Shown: one piece after another, positions 10,901 through 21,500 of the stretch
Layout: each line of letters opens with the position of its first letter
Position numbering within the stretch: the first letter of the stretch is position 1
NCBI RefSeq assembly: GCF_000485595.1
Contig: NW_014577228.1
Coordinates: forward strand, 347,698-385,820
Source of the DNA: Priapulus caudatus
Taxonomy: Eukaryota; Priapulida; Priapulimorpha; Priapulimorphida; Priapulidae
Direction: 5' to 3'
DNA: 38,123 nt
Notes under the pieces: generated by a model
Told to the model about the DNA's origin: nothing
Databases searched by the model: none
The model's input: only the letters and a program-made list of their open reading frames with translations
Translations under genes and position numbers: made by a program

Positions 10901-13138
10901 CAAGATGATAAACTTCTTCTAGTGAGATATTGCGCATGCGCTAAACACACTAAGTTGCCAGAGTTATTGTATCTGGCTGGATACTTTCAGCAAAGACCTG
11001 TATACATGCAGGATATTGTCCTGTTCTTAAGTGAATCTACTGATTGGAATTTTATCATAGAAATCTATGCTCAGAATATCTCCGCTCTATTTTAAATGCA
11101 TAATTTTCGCATAAAGATAGTATTCTCGTGGAGATATTGCGCATGCGCGAGAACGACCGTTCAGGCGTTGTAGTACGGACTGCCAATAACTGCATAAATA
11201 AGCTGGCTGAGAGAGGGAGTGAGTGATGGGAGACTGGGGAAAGACAGCAGCCGAAGATAATGCTGGGGCGGCGAGAAAAAGAAAAAGGAGCGTTGAAGCG
11301 AAAGACAATGGACGGCAAGGCGATGCGGCCGGCGCAGCGGATGATACGTAGGGATTAGCATCCTACAGCGGCGTAGGGCTCTCCTACATTTTGTTAACCA
11401 CAGTCTACTGATAACAATAATTACAGAAATCTATGCTGAGATAGACCCCTAACCATATTTGAAGCTTTCATACCACCTCATCACAAAAGTATAACTCTTT
11501 CTAGTGAGAATTTGCGCATCCACCAACACACTAACGTTTGCCATGGATTATTACTGCCTGGATATGCAGCGGAGACCGTTACATGCAAGATTTCATCGTC
11601 TGCTTTTCTGTAAGTGAGGATGTTATCGATGAATATTTATCATTAGAAATCCTATGTAGAATACCTCCTCTTTATTTTAAATGCATAATTGTCACAAAAG
11701 ATATTAATCATTCTCGAGAGATATTGCGCATGGCGCTGAGCACGTTTCAGGCGGCTACAATACGGACTTGAAGAAACCTGCATAATATAGCTTGCTGAGA
11801 GATGGAGTGAGTGTTGGAGACTGGAAAAAGGCAACAGGCGCCAAGATCGCTGCGGGCGGGGGAAAAAGAAGGGAAGGCTGAGTGAGGAGGACAATTCGCA
11901 AGGGGGTATGCTGCGCGGAGCGGGATGAAGTTGGGATTTTGCCACCCTACAGTGATAGGGCGCTCTCCTATATAAAACACATTTCTACTGCATACCAATT
12001 TAATTGACAGAAATCATTGAGAACACCCCCTAAGCATATTAAATGATAATTCATCACAAATATCACTCTTATAGTGAGATGATTGCCGCATGCGCTGAAC
12101 GACACTAACTTGCCCAGATTATTTACTGGCCTCGCCGTATATGCACGGGACTTTACATGCAGGATTCATCGTGCTGCTTCTTAAGTAAAATTACTGATGA
12201 AATTTTTTATAGAAGATCTATGGCTAGAATAGCTCCTTCGTCTATTTTAAATGCCAAAATTATTCGCCAAAATATAATATTCTCGAGAGATATTGCGCAT
12301 GCCCGAGCACCGTTTCAGAACGTTTGCAGTACGGAGTGAATACAACTGCCATAATATAGCTTGCCTGAGAAGAGGGAGTGAGTGTTGGAAGACGTGGAAA
12401 GGCAAGGGAAGATAGCTGGGGCGATGAGAAAAAGCAGGAGGCGTGAGCAAAAGACAAGGAGGCAAGGGGTGGCGGTGGCGCGATGAAGTAGCCATTTTGC
12501 ACCCTACAGGCTAGGGCGCTCTCTTAATTATAAACACAGGTCTACTGATACCAATTAATTACAGAAATTTATTTTGAGACACCCCCTAAGCATATTAAAT
12601 TGATAATCATCACATATTATAACTCTTCTAGTGAGATATTGCGCATGAGCTAACACACTAACGTAGCCAGATTATGTACTGTCTGGGATATGCAGTGGGG
12701 ACCTTAAATGCAGGATCATCGTCCTGTTTCTTAAGTGAGATCTACCGATGGAATTTTATTATAAAAATTTATGCTAGGATAACTCCTCTCAGACTCTGTT
12801 CTAAATGCATAATTTTCTCAAAATATTTATATTCTAGAGAGATATTGCGCATGCGCGAGCACCGTTTCACGCGTACAATACGGACTGAAGACAACTGCAT
12901 AATATAGCTTGCTGAAAGAGGGAGTGAGTGTTGGAAGACTGTGGAAAGGCAGCAGGGAAGATAGCTGGGGCGGGAGAAAAAGAAGGAGGGTGAGCGAAAG
13001 ACAATGGAGGCAAGGGGATGAGCGGGAGCGGATGAAGTATCCATTTTGCACCCTACAGGCTAGGGCGCTCTCCTAATTATAAACACAGGTCTACTGATAA
13101 CAATTAATTACAGAAATCTATGCTAAGATAGCTTCTAA
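7990..13138. repeat. Satellite array of ~545-bp units, about 9.5 copies
   Basis: The phrase around CACCCTACAGGCTAGGGCG marks unit starts near 7998, 8540, 9086, 9627, 10222, 10777, 11356, 11937, 12495 and 13045. Each unit has two diverged halves that share GAAATCTATGCT, an AT-rich block and GAGATATTGCGCATGCGC, so it is a dimer of related monomers that also resembles the type A repeat at 7311. Units starting at 7998, 8540, 9086 and 12495 are 541-550 bp. Those from 9627 to about 12495 are 555-595 bp and full of single-base insertions. Open frames of 60-100 codons recur in equivalent positions on the minus strand with disagreeing frames, so they are not genes. Confidence 0.9.
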
Positions 13139-15660
13139 CCCAGTGATGTAATGGAAGGTATACGTATGTATACGCCGTAAACTTAAAAAAAATAAATGTA
13201 GACTCTATAGTAGATCTACGAATTATGAAAATCGTCGACATTCATACGCTGCGCGTGGTGTTCCATAGAATTAATTTGTGTTGGCTATCCATATACGAGA
13301 CTAACTTTTGACAAATCAAACGTACGTATTATCGACATTGATGATTGCGCATCCGCCTCCAAGGGCCGGCGGGGCGGACGTGGCGCGCGGCGCTTAGGCT
13401 ATGCCAGTGTAGCGGTTTTGCTCTGTGCGACTGAACCGTGACTGTATGTTTACCGTATTCGTCAGTTATGTATATTTTGTTCAAGGTACACAACAAAATG
13501 CACGAAATGAATAAGGATATGATCTACTTGTACATTGCCTCTTTACCAAACAAAACATTTGGAGGTCTATGACAGTGTGTCTTATAAAAATCTGTATAAA
13601 CAATTAAATTACCTCAGACACTTTATCATGATATTACATTTGATGAGTATTGCAGAAACTAGAACTAGAAAATCAATACTATGACAACGGCTTGATCATT
13701 TTTAGATTATTTTGTGTCTTGGTAGATTTAGATTATAGTTAGGGCTTATGCAAGGATTGGTCTGAAGATATGACTCACCAATGCTTCAAATTTTGATGCC
13801 TTTTGCCAAAACTTGCATTAAAATTTCGAGGTGATTTATGTGAAAGGGGAATTGATTTGTTGTGTTAGTTTCTTATTGTAATTTGATCTGGTCAGGTGTG
13901 GTCACTGGGGGGGGGGGGGGCACTGTGCTTTCCGCTGAATCACCACGCACCGGCGCAGCGCCTCGTCGTTTGGCTTGTTGCTTTTGATGATTGAGCTATC
14001 AGCTATAACGGGAGTATACCCACAACAATAATTTAACCACATCACAACACTGGCATTCACCAATACTCCGCCCTCGTCTTTCTGGAAACACTCGCCGATC
14101 AATGTTTTCACGGTCAAAACTCAGATCCGTATAGTTAGCGCACGCGATTTGGTGTATATTTCCCCACTGATTCAGTTACAAAAAACCACGGCGTATATAT
14201 GTGAAAAGATGAAAGTATTGTGAGCAGTTTCCCCACTGCTCGTGCATGCCAGGACCAGTCACAAACTCCATGCAGAAAAGATGACACACCCGCTCAAGCT
14301 CGTCAGCTTGTGCGCGAAACTGTAGGCGGAAAAATTAGGTTTAGGCCTATCCGCTCCATAATCCATGATGATGATGATGTAATAACAAAAGACACATATA
14401 TAGCCCTCAATGCTAGATAAGACAGTGATGTACAAGTGATTCCACGCGATATTGATTAACAGTGAAATAGACTCTCGATTCCTGCCTACTACCGAGGTGT
14501 ACCACGTACAGATGGCTTTCTTGGTCATTTCTTCTTCCTCCTTTACGAGGACAGTGGCAGTTACTCTAAGTTCTACGCATCGGACGCTACTCATTAACGC
14601 TACTGGGTCGCATTTTTGCGCGGCGTATCGCGGGACGCTCTCGCGTGGAACAGGACGCCACTTGCAAATAGGCAGCGTTAGTAATATGGATTGCGCAGTT
14701 AGGCTTATAGAACTCATATGGCTTTGCGGCTATAGTTCTAGAGGCTAATGCGCAGTAGATCTTTGCGCGCCAGCGCGTGGATCGCCAACGGACCCAGTAA
14801 TACAAAGATAGGAGCTTTACCTGGCCGATAAGGTAATTTTGATATAAGTAATAGATATAAGAAAGACGTGTAATCTTGCTGCAAAGTAGAACAACGTGCT
14901 AAGGCCTTATCTGCGCATTCAACCGCTTTGAAAACTTCACCTAGATCAAATGAAAACATTAGCAGCCACGTGGAAATGCCGTAGACTCTGGAAGCCCGCT
15001 TGAAAAGGCACACATTATTACTCTCATTGGTAAGAGATTCTAAATTTAAATTGTTCTTCCGTTTACACACATTTACTCTCACGGTCGAGCTATAGCGGGC
15101 TAGCACGATCTAATCCGGTAGGTTGTCATATGACAACGCATCGTCCTTAGTAAAAGACATGCTATATACGTAAGGAATTTAAATAGGACGAGGTAAAATA
15201 ACATATGGTAGGAAGACCACAGCCGTTTCTATCCTCTCAGACACTACAATGACATGACAGACAATACATGCAGAAATACAAGCGCAGAAAAATTAGTAAC
15301 TACATAACAACATTAATATTAACTTATTAATTATAATATAAATTATTAACATTAATATACACTTTCGAAATATATTATAACAAATTCAACAACATATTAC
15401 AAGAATCATCTTAATTTACCTTAAATTTTCGTAAATACAGCTTAATATTTTAAAGAAAGAACATCAAGTAAGAAAATAAAAAAAACAATACTACAGATGC
15501 ACGACTTCACATAGCGCAGTCATGATTAATTAGGAACAGTAGGACTGACTCATAACAAGTGAATAGAGCAGGTGAAATAATATTTGTAGGCAGAGCATAT
15601 GCCATTGCCAACTAAATATCACTGGGCTGTCAGAGTCATATTATATATACCACGCATCAC
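13139..15660. other. No gene recognised; weak minus-strand frames
   Basis: A G homopolymer lies at about 13908-13920. Two long minus-strand frames (14259-14717, 152 codons; 14738-15106, 122 codons) abut each other, but neither resembles a known family and a 98-codon plus-strand frame overlaps the first. An ATG-ATG-ATG-ATG triplet run lies at 14365-14377. At 13141, CAGTGATGTAATG resembles the hAT-like end at 3206, but no partner terminus is visible. From 15280 the sequence becomes strongly AT-rich. Confidence 0.3.
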
Positions 15661-15680
15661 ATCACATAGATGTCACACCT

Positions 15681-15745
15681 TTATATATATATAAATATAT
15701 ATACTATATATTATATATATATATATATAATTATATTATATATAG
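15681..15745. repeat. (TA)n-rich tract
   Basis: TATATA runs with interruptions inside an AT-rich region. Confidence 0.85.
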
Positions 15746-16615
15746 CGAATGCTATTAAGACAGGAAAGCATAAATTGCTAGCAGATCATACGCAGTTCCT
15801 ATCATTCAGATAATCTACATTAAGCATGACAAGGACATATTACGCTGCATATACGTTATGTGTGTACTTTTCTTGCACATTCTCTGCTTCTCTTTAGTAA
15901 AGCCCTGTGACCACGTCAAGGTAGGACGCACCTGTTTAGGAATTTTTTTCAAGAAAGAAACCTTGATTGTTTAGGAGGAAGTGCGCAACAATATTTGCCC
16001 ATGCGATCGTAATTCTGTGGTTGGTGTTGTAACTCGCCTTCATAGTAAATAAAATTATAGAATAATTAATAATTTAGATAATATATATATAGAAATCAGT
16101 CCAAAAGAATTGTAAATTAGTAAATAAATTGTTTAGTCGTACTCGACGTCAAGACGCAAGTGTCCCGTTTCCCGCAACTCCGGTTGATCGATCGAAGTCT
16201 GAGGTCCGGTCAAGCATAACCTGTATAATACCAGTCGTCATGTTACGCTTGACTGCGTTCGTCCATACACTGACTCTCTGACTGCGCTGACCTGCGCTAC
16301 TCTGACTGCGCCTCTAGTTGAGTAAGGCCTAGCGGCCTGTTAACGAGCTGGAGCGGTGAATCATTTAACGTTAGGGTCAAGCATAGATATAGAATGAAGC
16401 ATCCTCAGGTTGTAAGTATTTACGGATGACGTCATGCGACTGTACCGTCACGGTTTAGAAGTGCGCATGCGCCCAGCAACACGCCACAGAAATTACTAGG
16501 GGAGTAGGGACTTGGTACTTTGCCTTGCGGTACTAACAAGTTACAAGTTACAGGTGGTATTTATATATTTATATTGGCCAGCTGCCGGCTGGTGCCAACA
16601 CGGCGCGAATCGCCA
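15746..16615. other. No gene recognised
   Basis: AT-rich to mixed sequence. A TGACTGCG-type short repeat lies at about 16249-16310. A single TGCGCATGCGC palindrome (NRF-1 consensus) lies at 16462-16472, about 2.1 kb upstream of ASL exon 1. Confidence 0.35.
16462..16472. promoter_or_regulatory. NRF-1-like palindrome TGCGCATGCGC
   Basis: Exact match to the core of the vertebrate NRF-1 consensus. It is outside the satellite but shares the motif with it. Binding is inferred only from sequence. Confidence 0.3.
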
Positions 16616-16750
16616 ACCAGCGTTTGGGGTACCGGTTGCCTGACATTCTTTCAGCACTCAGCAGTCTACTTTACGTCTTTAGCTCAGAAAACGGTCGGCT
16701 ACAGTTAGCCACAATTTCCCATTTCTCGTCTGGCGTGTACGTGGCGTGTA

Positions 16751-16928
16751 TGCCTACTGGCAGCAAGATCAAGCCGCCACGTAACAGCACACTCGCGGCC
16801 GCCATTGGACGTATATTATATACAACAATATATATATATATATAGTTTGTATATATATATAGTCAATGGGCGCCGCGGGTTGTGCTGTACGTTTGCGCGA
16901 GCCTTTGATCTTGCTGGCAGAAGTGCAG
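16751..16928. mobile_element. Foldback MITE-like element in copy A, TA-flanked
   Basis: Imperfect inverted ends about 60 bp long share CAGCAAGATCAA, ACAGCACA and GCGGC..CCATTG, with a TATATA core at about 16811-16861. TA dinucleotides flank it (16749-16750 and 16929-16930). Copy B lacks it. The exact right boundary is uncertain by a few bases. Confidence 0.65.
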
Positions 16929-17404
16929 TAGATATGTGGCGTGTACGTGCGTTGCATTTCATTCCCATCTACGTACCGAGTTACGTTCGTGTAACAGTCG
17001 GAGAGCCTGTGGTCGTTTAGGCTACAGTTAGCTCTAGCTCAAAAACGGGTTATTGCTAGGGTATTAGAATACCCCTAGATTTATTAATAAATTAAATTTA
17101 TTTATTAAATTTTAAAATTATTTAAAATTAAATTATAATTAATTAATTTAAATAATTAGAGGCTTGGTATAGACAATCCGTCGCCACAGCCTGGTCGGGC
17201 TACAGTTTAGCTTAGTACTATAGCCCGCGCTCAGTTCAGGCAACTGTACGCGGGCTATAGTTTACTAGAGCTAGCTAGGCTACAGTCTACTTGTGCTTTG
17301 TAAATTGCAACTGTAAATAGTCGCGATAACCGAAAAACGGCATGCACACTGTTCCCTTCTCGCTTAACACTACTGTTGGCTTACGCCGCGTCCTACGCCT
17401 TTTG

Positions 17405-17811
17405 TAAGGCCCGCTCTCCACACGCTGCACGACAGCATTCACAGCAAAACACAGCGTCCGTTTGTTGCTGAAAAAAAATTGTGATTTCGCGCATTGTGTT
17501 CACTCTGGTTCAGTAATCAGAAATTAAATTATGCATGTGCTTGTTGTCCATTGTCTGATGGTAGCGTGAGCAGAACACGTGATAAAAAAACAATCGCGTT
17601 GATTGGTTCAATTGTCTTTTCGCCGTCACGTCAGCCGGCAAAAGTCAAACTCATTTGACTTTCGCCGTCGCCGTGAAACCCGGCTGGCGCCGTGCCGTGT
17701 CAGTGGAGACTGCGCCATAAGATATAATAGATTTGAACTTTGCCGGTAGGGGTGAACAACGCCGTTTCCGTGGCGTTCCGCGCCGCGCCGCGTGTGTGGA
17801 GACGGGCCTTA
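17405..17811. mobile_element. MITE-like element within duplicated segment (copy A)
   Basis: It begins TAAGGCCCGCTCTCCACACG, and the reverse-complemented right end begins TAAGGCCCGTCTCCACACAC. An internal GGCGCAGTCTCCACTGACAC on the minus strand (ending near 17717) looks like a degenerate second copy of the terminus. AAAGTCAAACTCATTTGACTTT at 17641-17662 is a perfect 9-bp-stem hairpin. No coding capacity. Confidence 0.6.
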
Positions 17812-18325
17812 ACAGTCGGAGAGCCCGGTCGGTTTAGAAAAACGGTAACATCTCAGTTGGCCTAATCCTATTTCGCCTACACCAATTTTGACTCGCAGCT
17901 AGGGCCTGCATACCTCGACCTCGGTAAATTTTACGTTGCTGGGAAGATCGTAACTCTTACTGGGAGATACGTCGTGTTGGGGAAAGGTTACGACGTCCCA
18001 GCTTTGGGATAGTCCTTACTATTTATTATCTATCTGACTGGGTACTCCTAATGATTTTTATAGTTGGTGAGTGCCAGCAACGGTAAATTATACACAAAGT
18101 ATATGTTATTCACACATTAATATTTTTATGTAATTGTCAATATTGTGCATGGTGTACTGGGCGAAAACAGCGTGCTTGTTATTGTAAGTTATAGTGTAAA
18201 CATGTATTGAAAATAAATACATATGTTTTCTAGTTATCTCTCTTGCTTTTTGTGGTAAAGCTACAGATACAAGCATATCAATATAAATTATAACATGTAC
18301 ATATGAGCATTAATTGCACCTTGAT

Positions 18326-18543
18326 AATTCACTATGAAAAGTAATATAATGTGCTACTTTCTAATAATGACATATTTTAATGAGGTTCTACACCAACTAT
18401 AACAAGTATACTTTGCACTTAGATCTATAGTTATTTTGTTACTCTGTCACATAGCATGCCATTGTTGCATGATTATTTTGCGCATTAAAAACCTTATTTT
18501 TACCGCATTTTTAGAAAGGCGTGCAGAGACTTTTACAAACAAA
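18326..18543 (+). promoter_or_regulatory. ASL proximal upstream region / 5' UTR
   Basis: This is the 218 bp between copy A and the ASL start codon. It is AT-rich, with no clear TATA box, initiator or CpG island. The assignment rests only on its position. Confidence 0.35.
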
Positions 18544-18564
18544 ATGGCTTCAGAGGCTTCAAAG
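18544..18564 (+). CDS. ASL: ASL exon 1 (coding part)
   Basis: Encodes MASEASK, matching the human start MASES-K. It ends in phase 0 at donor GTAGGA (18565). Confidence 0.85.
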
Positions 18565-21500
18565 GTAGGAGTACAGTCTGAGTAGGCTTCATAGATGATC
18601 AATCAAAAACCAAAGAAAACCACTACAAAAAGACAACGTGTTGAACTATAATGGCACATGTAAACTCGACAGCTGCTTGTCTTGCAAATGTTATACACTT
18701 GTAATGAATGGTAGAGCTTCTTGCCATTGACATTGTTCCGTCCCCCAAGTTTCATTGTGTCAAATGGCGCTTATATTTCTCTAACAGGAGACGAAGCTGT
18801 GGGGTGGTCGATTCACCGGTGCAACAGACCCGATCATGGAGAAATTCAACGCGTCAATTGGTTATGATCAGCGCATGGCACAGGCTGACATTGAGGTTGG
18901 TCGGAAAAACTTCCGCAGAGTTGCATTAATCAACCGGTGTCTAAGAAGAACGTTGCTGGAAAAGATTTCTGCATGAATTACAGGGAAATAGAGATTCTCT
19001 TACACTGACTGTGTGAATGAGATATTCTTCTTTTTACACTGACTGTGTGAATGAGATATACTTCCTCTTACACTGACTGCGTGAATGAGATATACTTCAC
19101 CAGCTGCGTTTGGTACCGTTGCCTGACACATTACTTTCCAGCACTCAGCAGTCTACTTTACGTCTTTAGCTCCAAGAAACGGTCGGGCTACAGTTAGCCA
19201 CAATTTCCCATCTCGTGGCGTGTACGTGGCGTGTTAGTCCGAGATTCCTCTGACCAATACCCACACCGACGATTTTGGTGGTTTTGGTGTGGGTTAGGTC
19301 AGAGCAACTTCCCTATGCAAAACGTTTGCATAGGGAACCAATTTAAACAATAAAAACTAAGCAATAATAAAATTTAAGCAATAAAAACCAATTTTGGTGG
19401 GCTAACCCACACCAAAACCACCAAAATCGTCGGTGTGGGCATTGGTCAGAGGAATCTCGGACTAGTGGCGTGTATGTGGCGTGTACGTGCGTGCATCTCA
19501 TTCCCATCTACGTGGCGTGTACGTCGTGTAACAGTAGGGGAGCCTGGTCGGTTTAGGCTACAGTTAGCTCTAGCTCCAAGAAACGGTATTGCTAGGGTTA
19601 GAATACCCCTAGATTATTAATTAAATTAAATTAATTTATTAAATTTAAAATTATTTAAAATTAAATTTTTTAATTAAATTAATTTAAATAATTAGACTTG
19701 TATAGACAATCCGTCGCACAGCCTGGTCGGGCTATAGTACTAGAGCTAGGCTACAGTCTACTTGTGCTTTGTAAATTGCAACTGTAAATAGTCGGCATAA
19801 CGAAAAACGGTAGCCACAAGTTCCCTTCTCGCTTAACACTACGTTGGCTACGCCGCGTCCTACGCCGTGTAAAGGCCCGTCTCCACACGCGGCACGACAC
19901 ATCACAGCAAAACACAGCGCCGTTGTGCTGAAAAAAAATACATTGTAATTTCGCGCATTGTGTCTGAGCGCATTGTGTTCACTCTAGTTCAGTGATCAGA
20001 AATTATGCATGTGCTTGTTGTCTATTGGCTGATGGTAGCGTGAGCAGAACACGTGATAAAAACAATCGCGTTGATTGGTTCAATTGTCTTTTAACCGTCA
20101 CGTCAGCCGGCAAAAGTCAAACTCATTTGACTTTCGCCGTCGCCGTGAAACCCGGCTGGCGCCGTGCCGTGTCAGTGGAGACTGCGCCATNNNNNNNNNN
20201 NNNNNNNNNNNNNNNATAAGATATAAATAGATTTTGAACTGTTGCCGAGGCTAGGGCGTGAACCAAGCGCCGTTTCCGCTAGGCCGTTCCGCCGTCCTGG
20301 CGCCGCCGCCGCTGTGTGCTGGAGACGCCGGCCTTAACAGTTGCGGGAGATGCCGGTCGGTTTTAGGAAAAAACCGGGGTAACATCTCAGTTGGCCTAAT
20401 CCTATTTCGCCTTACCACAATTTTGACTCGCAGCTAGGCCTGCCATACGCTCCGACCTCGGCGTAAATTTTACGATTGCTGGCGGAGATCGTCCGTAACT
20501 CCTAGATTACTGGGAGATACGATCGTAAGTTGGTGGGAACGGTACGCACGTCCAGCTTTGGGATAGTTCACTTTATCTATTTACTTAATCTCATCTGACT
20601 GCCGGCTACTCTAATGATTTTACCTAGTTAGTTTGCCCGGTGAGTGCCGAGGCCAGCAACAGTAAATTATACCACAAAGTATATGTTATCTGCACACAGT
20701 TAATATTTTTATGTACTATTGTCAATATTGTGCATGCGTGTACTGCGGCGAAAACAACGGTGCTTGTTATTTGTAAGTCTTCAATTAGTTGGGTATCTGT
20801 AAATGTATTGAAAATAAAATTACATATTTTTTCTAGGTTATCTCCTCTTGCCTATTTGTGTCGGTAAAACAGCTACAGATGACAAGCATATCAATATAAA
20901 TATATAAGCATGGGTACATGTGAGCATACTGCACCTTGACGATCTGCAAGCGGATTATCCGCGCGAAGCGCTCAACGCCACGTAGTGGCGCACTTACTCA
21001 ACATCGCTGCCTTTTACCGGCGAGGACGGCAGAGTATCGCCGGTCCTTTCAGGAGCGAGCCACAGGAAGCCGGCTTTATCGCTCTAATCAGAGCCAGTTC
21101 TGCGGCATTGCCACGAGGGATCGCACTTACCGCAGCGTTAGGTACGAGGCCTGGCATAGAAACGCTGCCAATTTCTTTGTTGCGTTACTAGGCGCGCGCT
21201 TTCGTTTGCTTTGTAAATAACGGAGTTTTTGTTCAGCATTGCTAACAATCAACGCTAATTGAGAAGTAGGCGTTGACCTGGGCCTGGTTGTTGAAGCTTA
21301 GACCGATCACGATATTAAGGGGGCGGCATACGAGGGCTGTAAGGATAGCGTTGGGCTCTACGGGGCATTTTTCGGCGTCGCTTGTTGCTCGCCCTCTATT
21401 AACTTAGGACCTGCTCCACCGCAGTTGACAGTTCACACCCACAACTAACTAAAGCGCCAACAGTAATTGTTAACGGAAATGAGGATCTGCCGCACTCGTA

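Larger units (their letters stand above)
16616..18325 (+). repeat. Duplicated segment, copy A (ASL 5' flank)
   Basis: It is collinear with 19100-20943. Shared stretches include CAGCACTCAGCAGTCTACTT, an AT-rich TTAAAATTATTTAAAATTAA block and the MITE-like block at 17405-17811. Copy A ends 219 bp upstream of the ASL start codon. It has its own foldback insertion (16751-16928) and an extra 11-bp-stem hairpin near 17219-17259 (TATAGCCCGCG / CGCGGGCTATA) absent from copy B. Confidence 0.85.
19100..20943 (+). repeat. Duplicated segment, copy B (in ASL intron 2)
   Basis: Second copy of the 16616-18325 segment in the same orientation. It contains its own foldback element (19237-19462), the shared MITE-like block (19871-20335) and the N run. 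Left of the Ns it aligns tightly with copy A. Right of the Ns it carries frequent one- and two-base insertions. Confidence 0.85.

Noticed and set aside
8365-13051. Series of 60-100 codon minus-strand frames at similar places in each satellite unit
   Set aside because: They are chance frames in repeat units. Sequences differ by frameshift between copies, with no homology or start conservation.
14259-15106. Two adjacent long minus-strand frames (152 and 122 codons)
   Set aside because: No recognisable domain, a plus-strand frame overlaps, and there is no splice or conservation evidence. Kept only as a note in the region entry.
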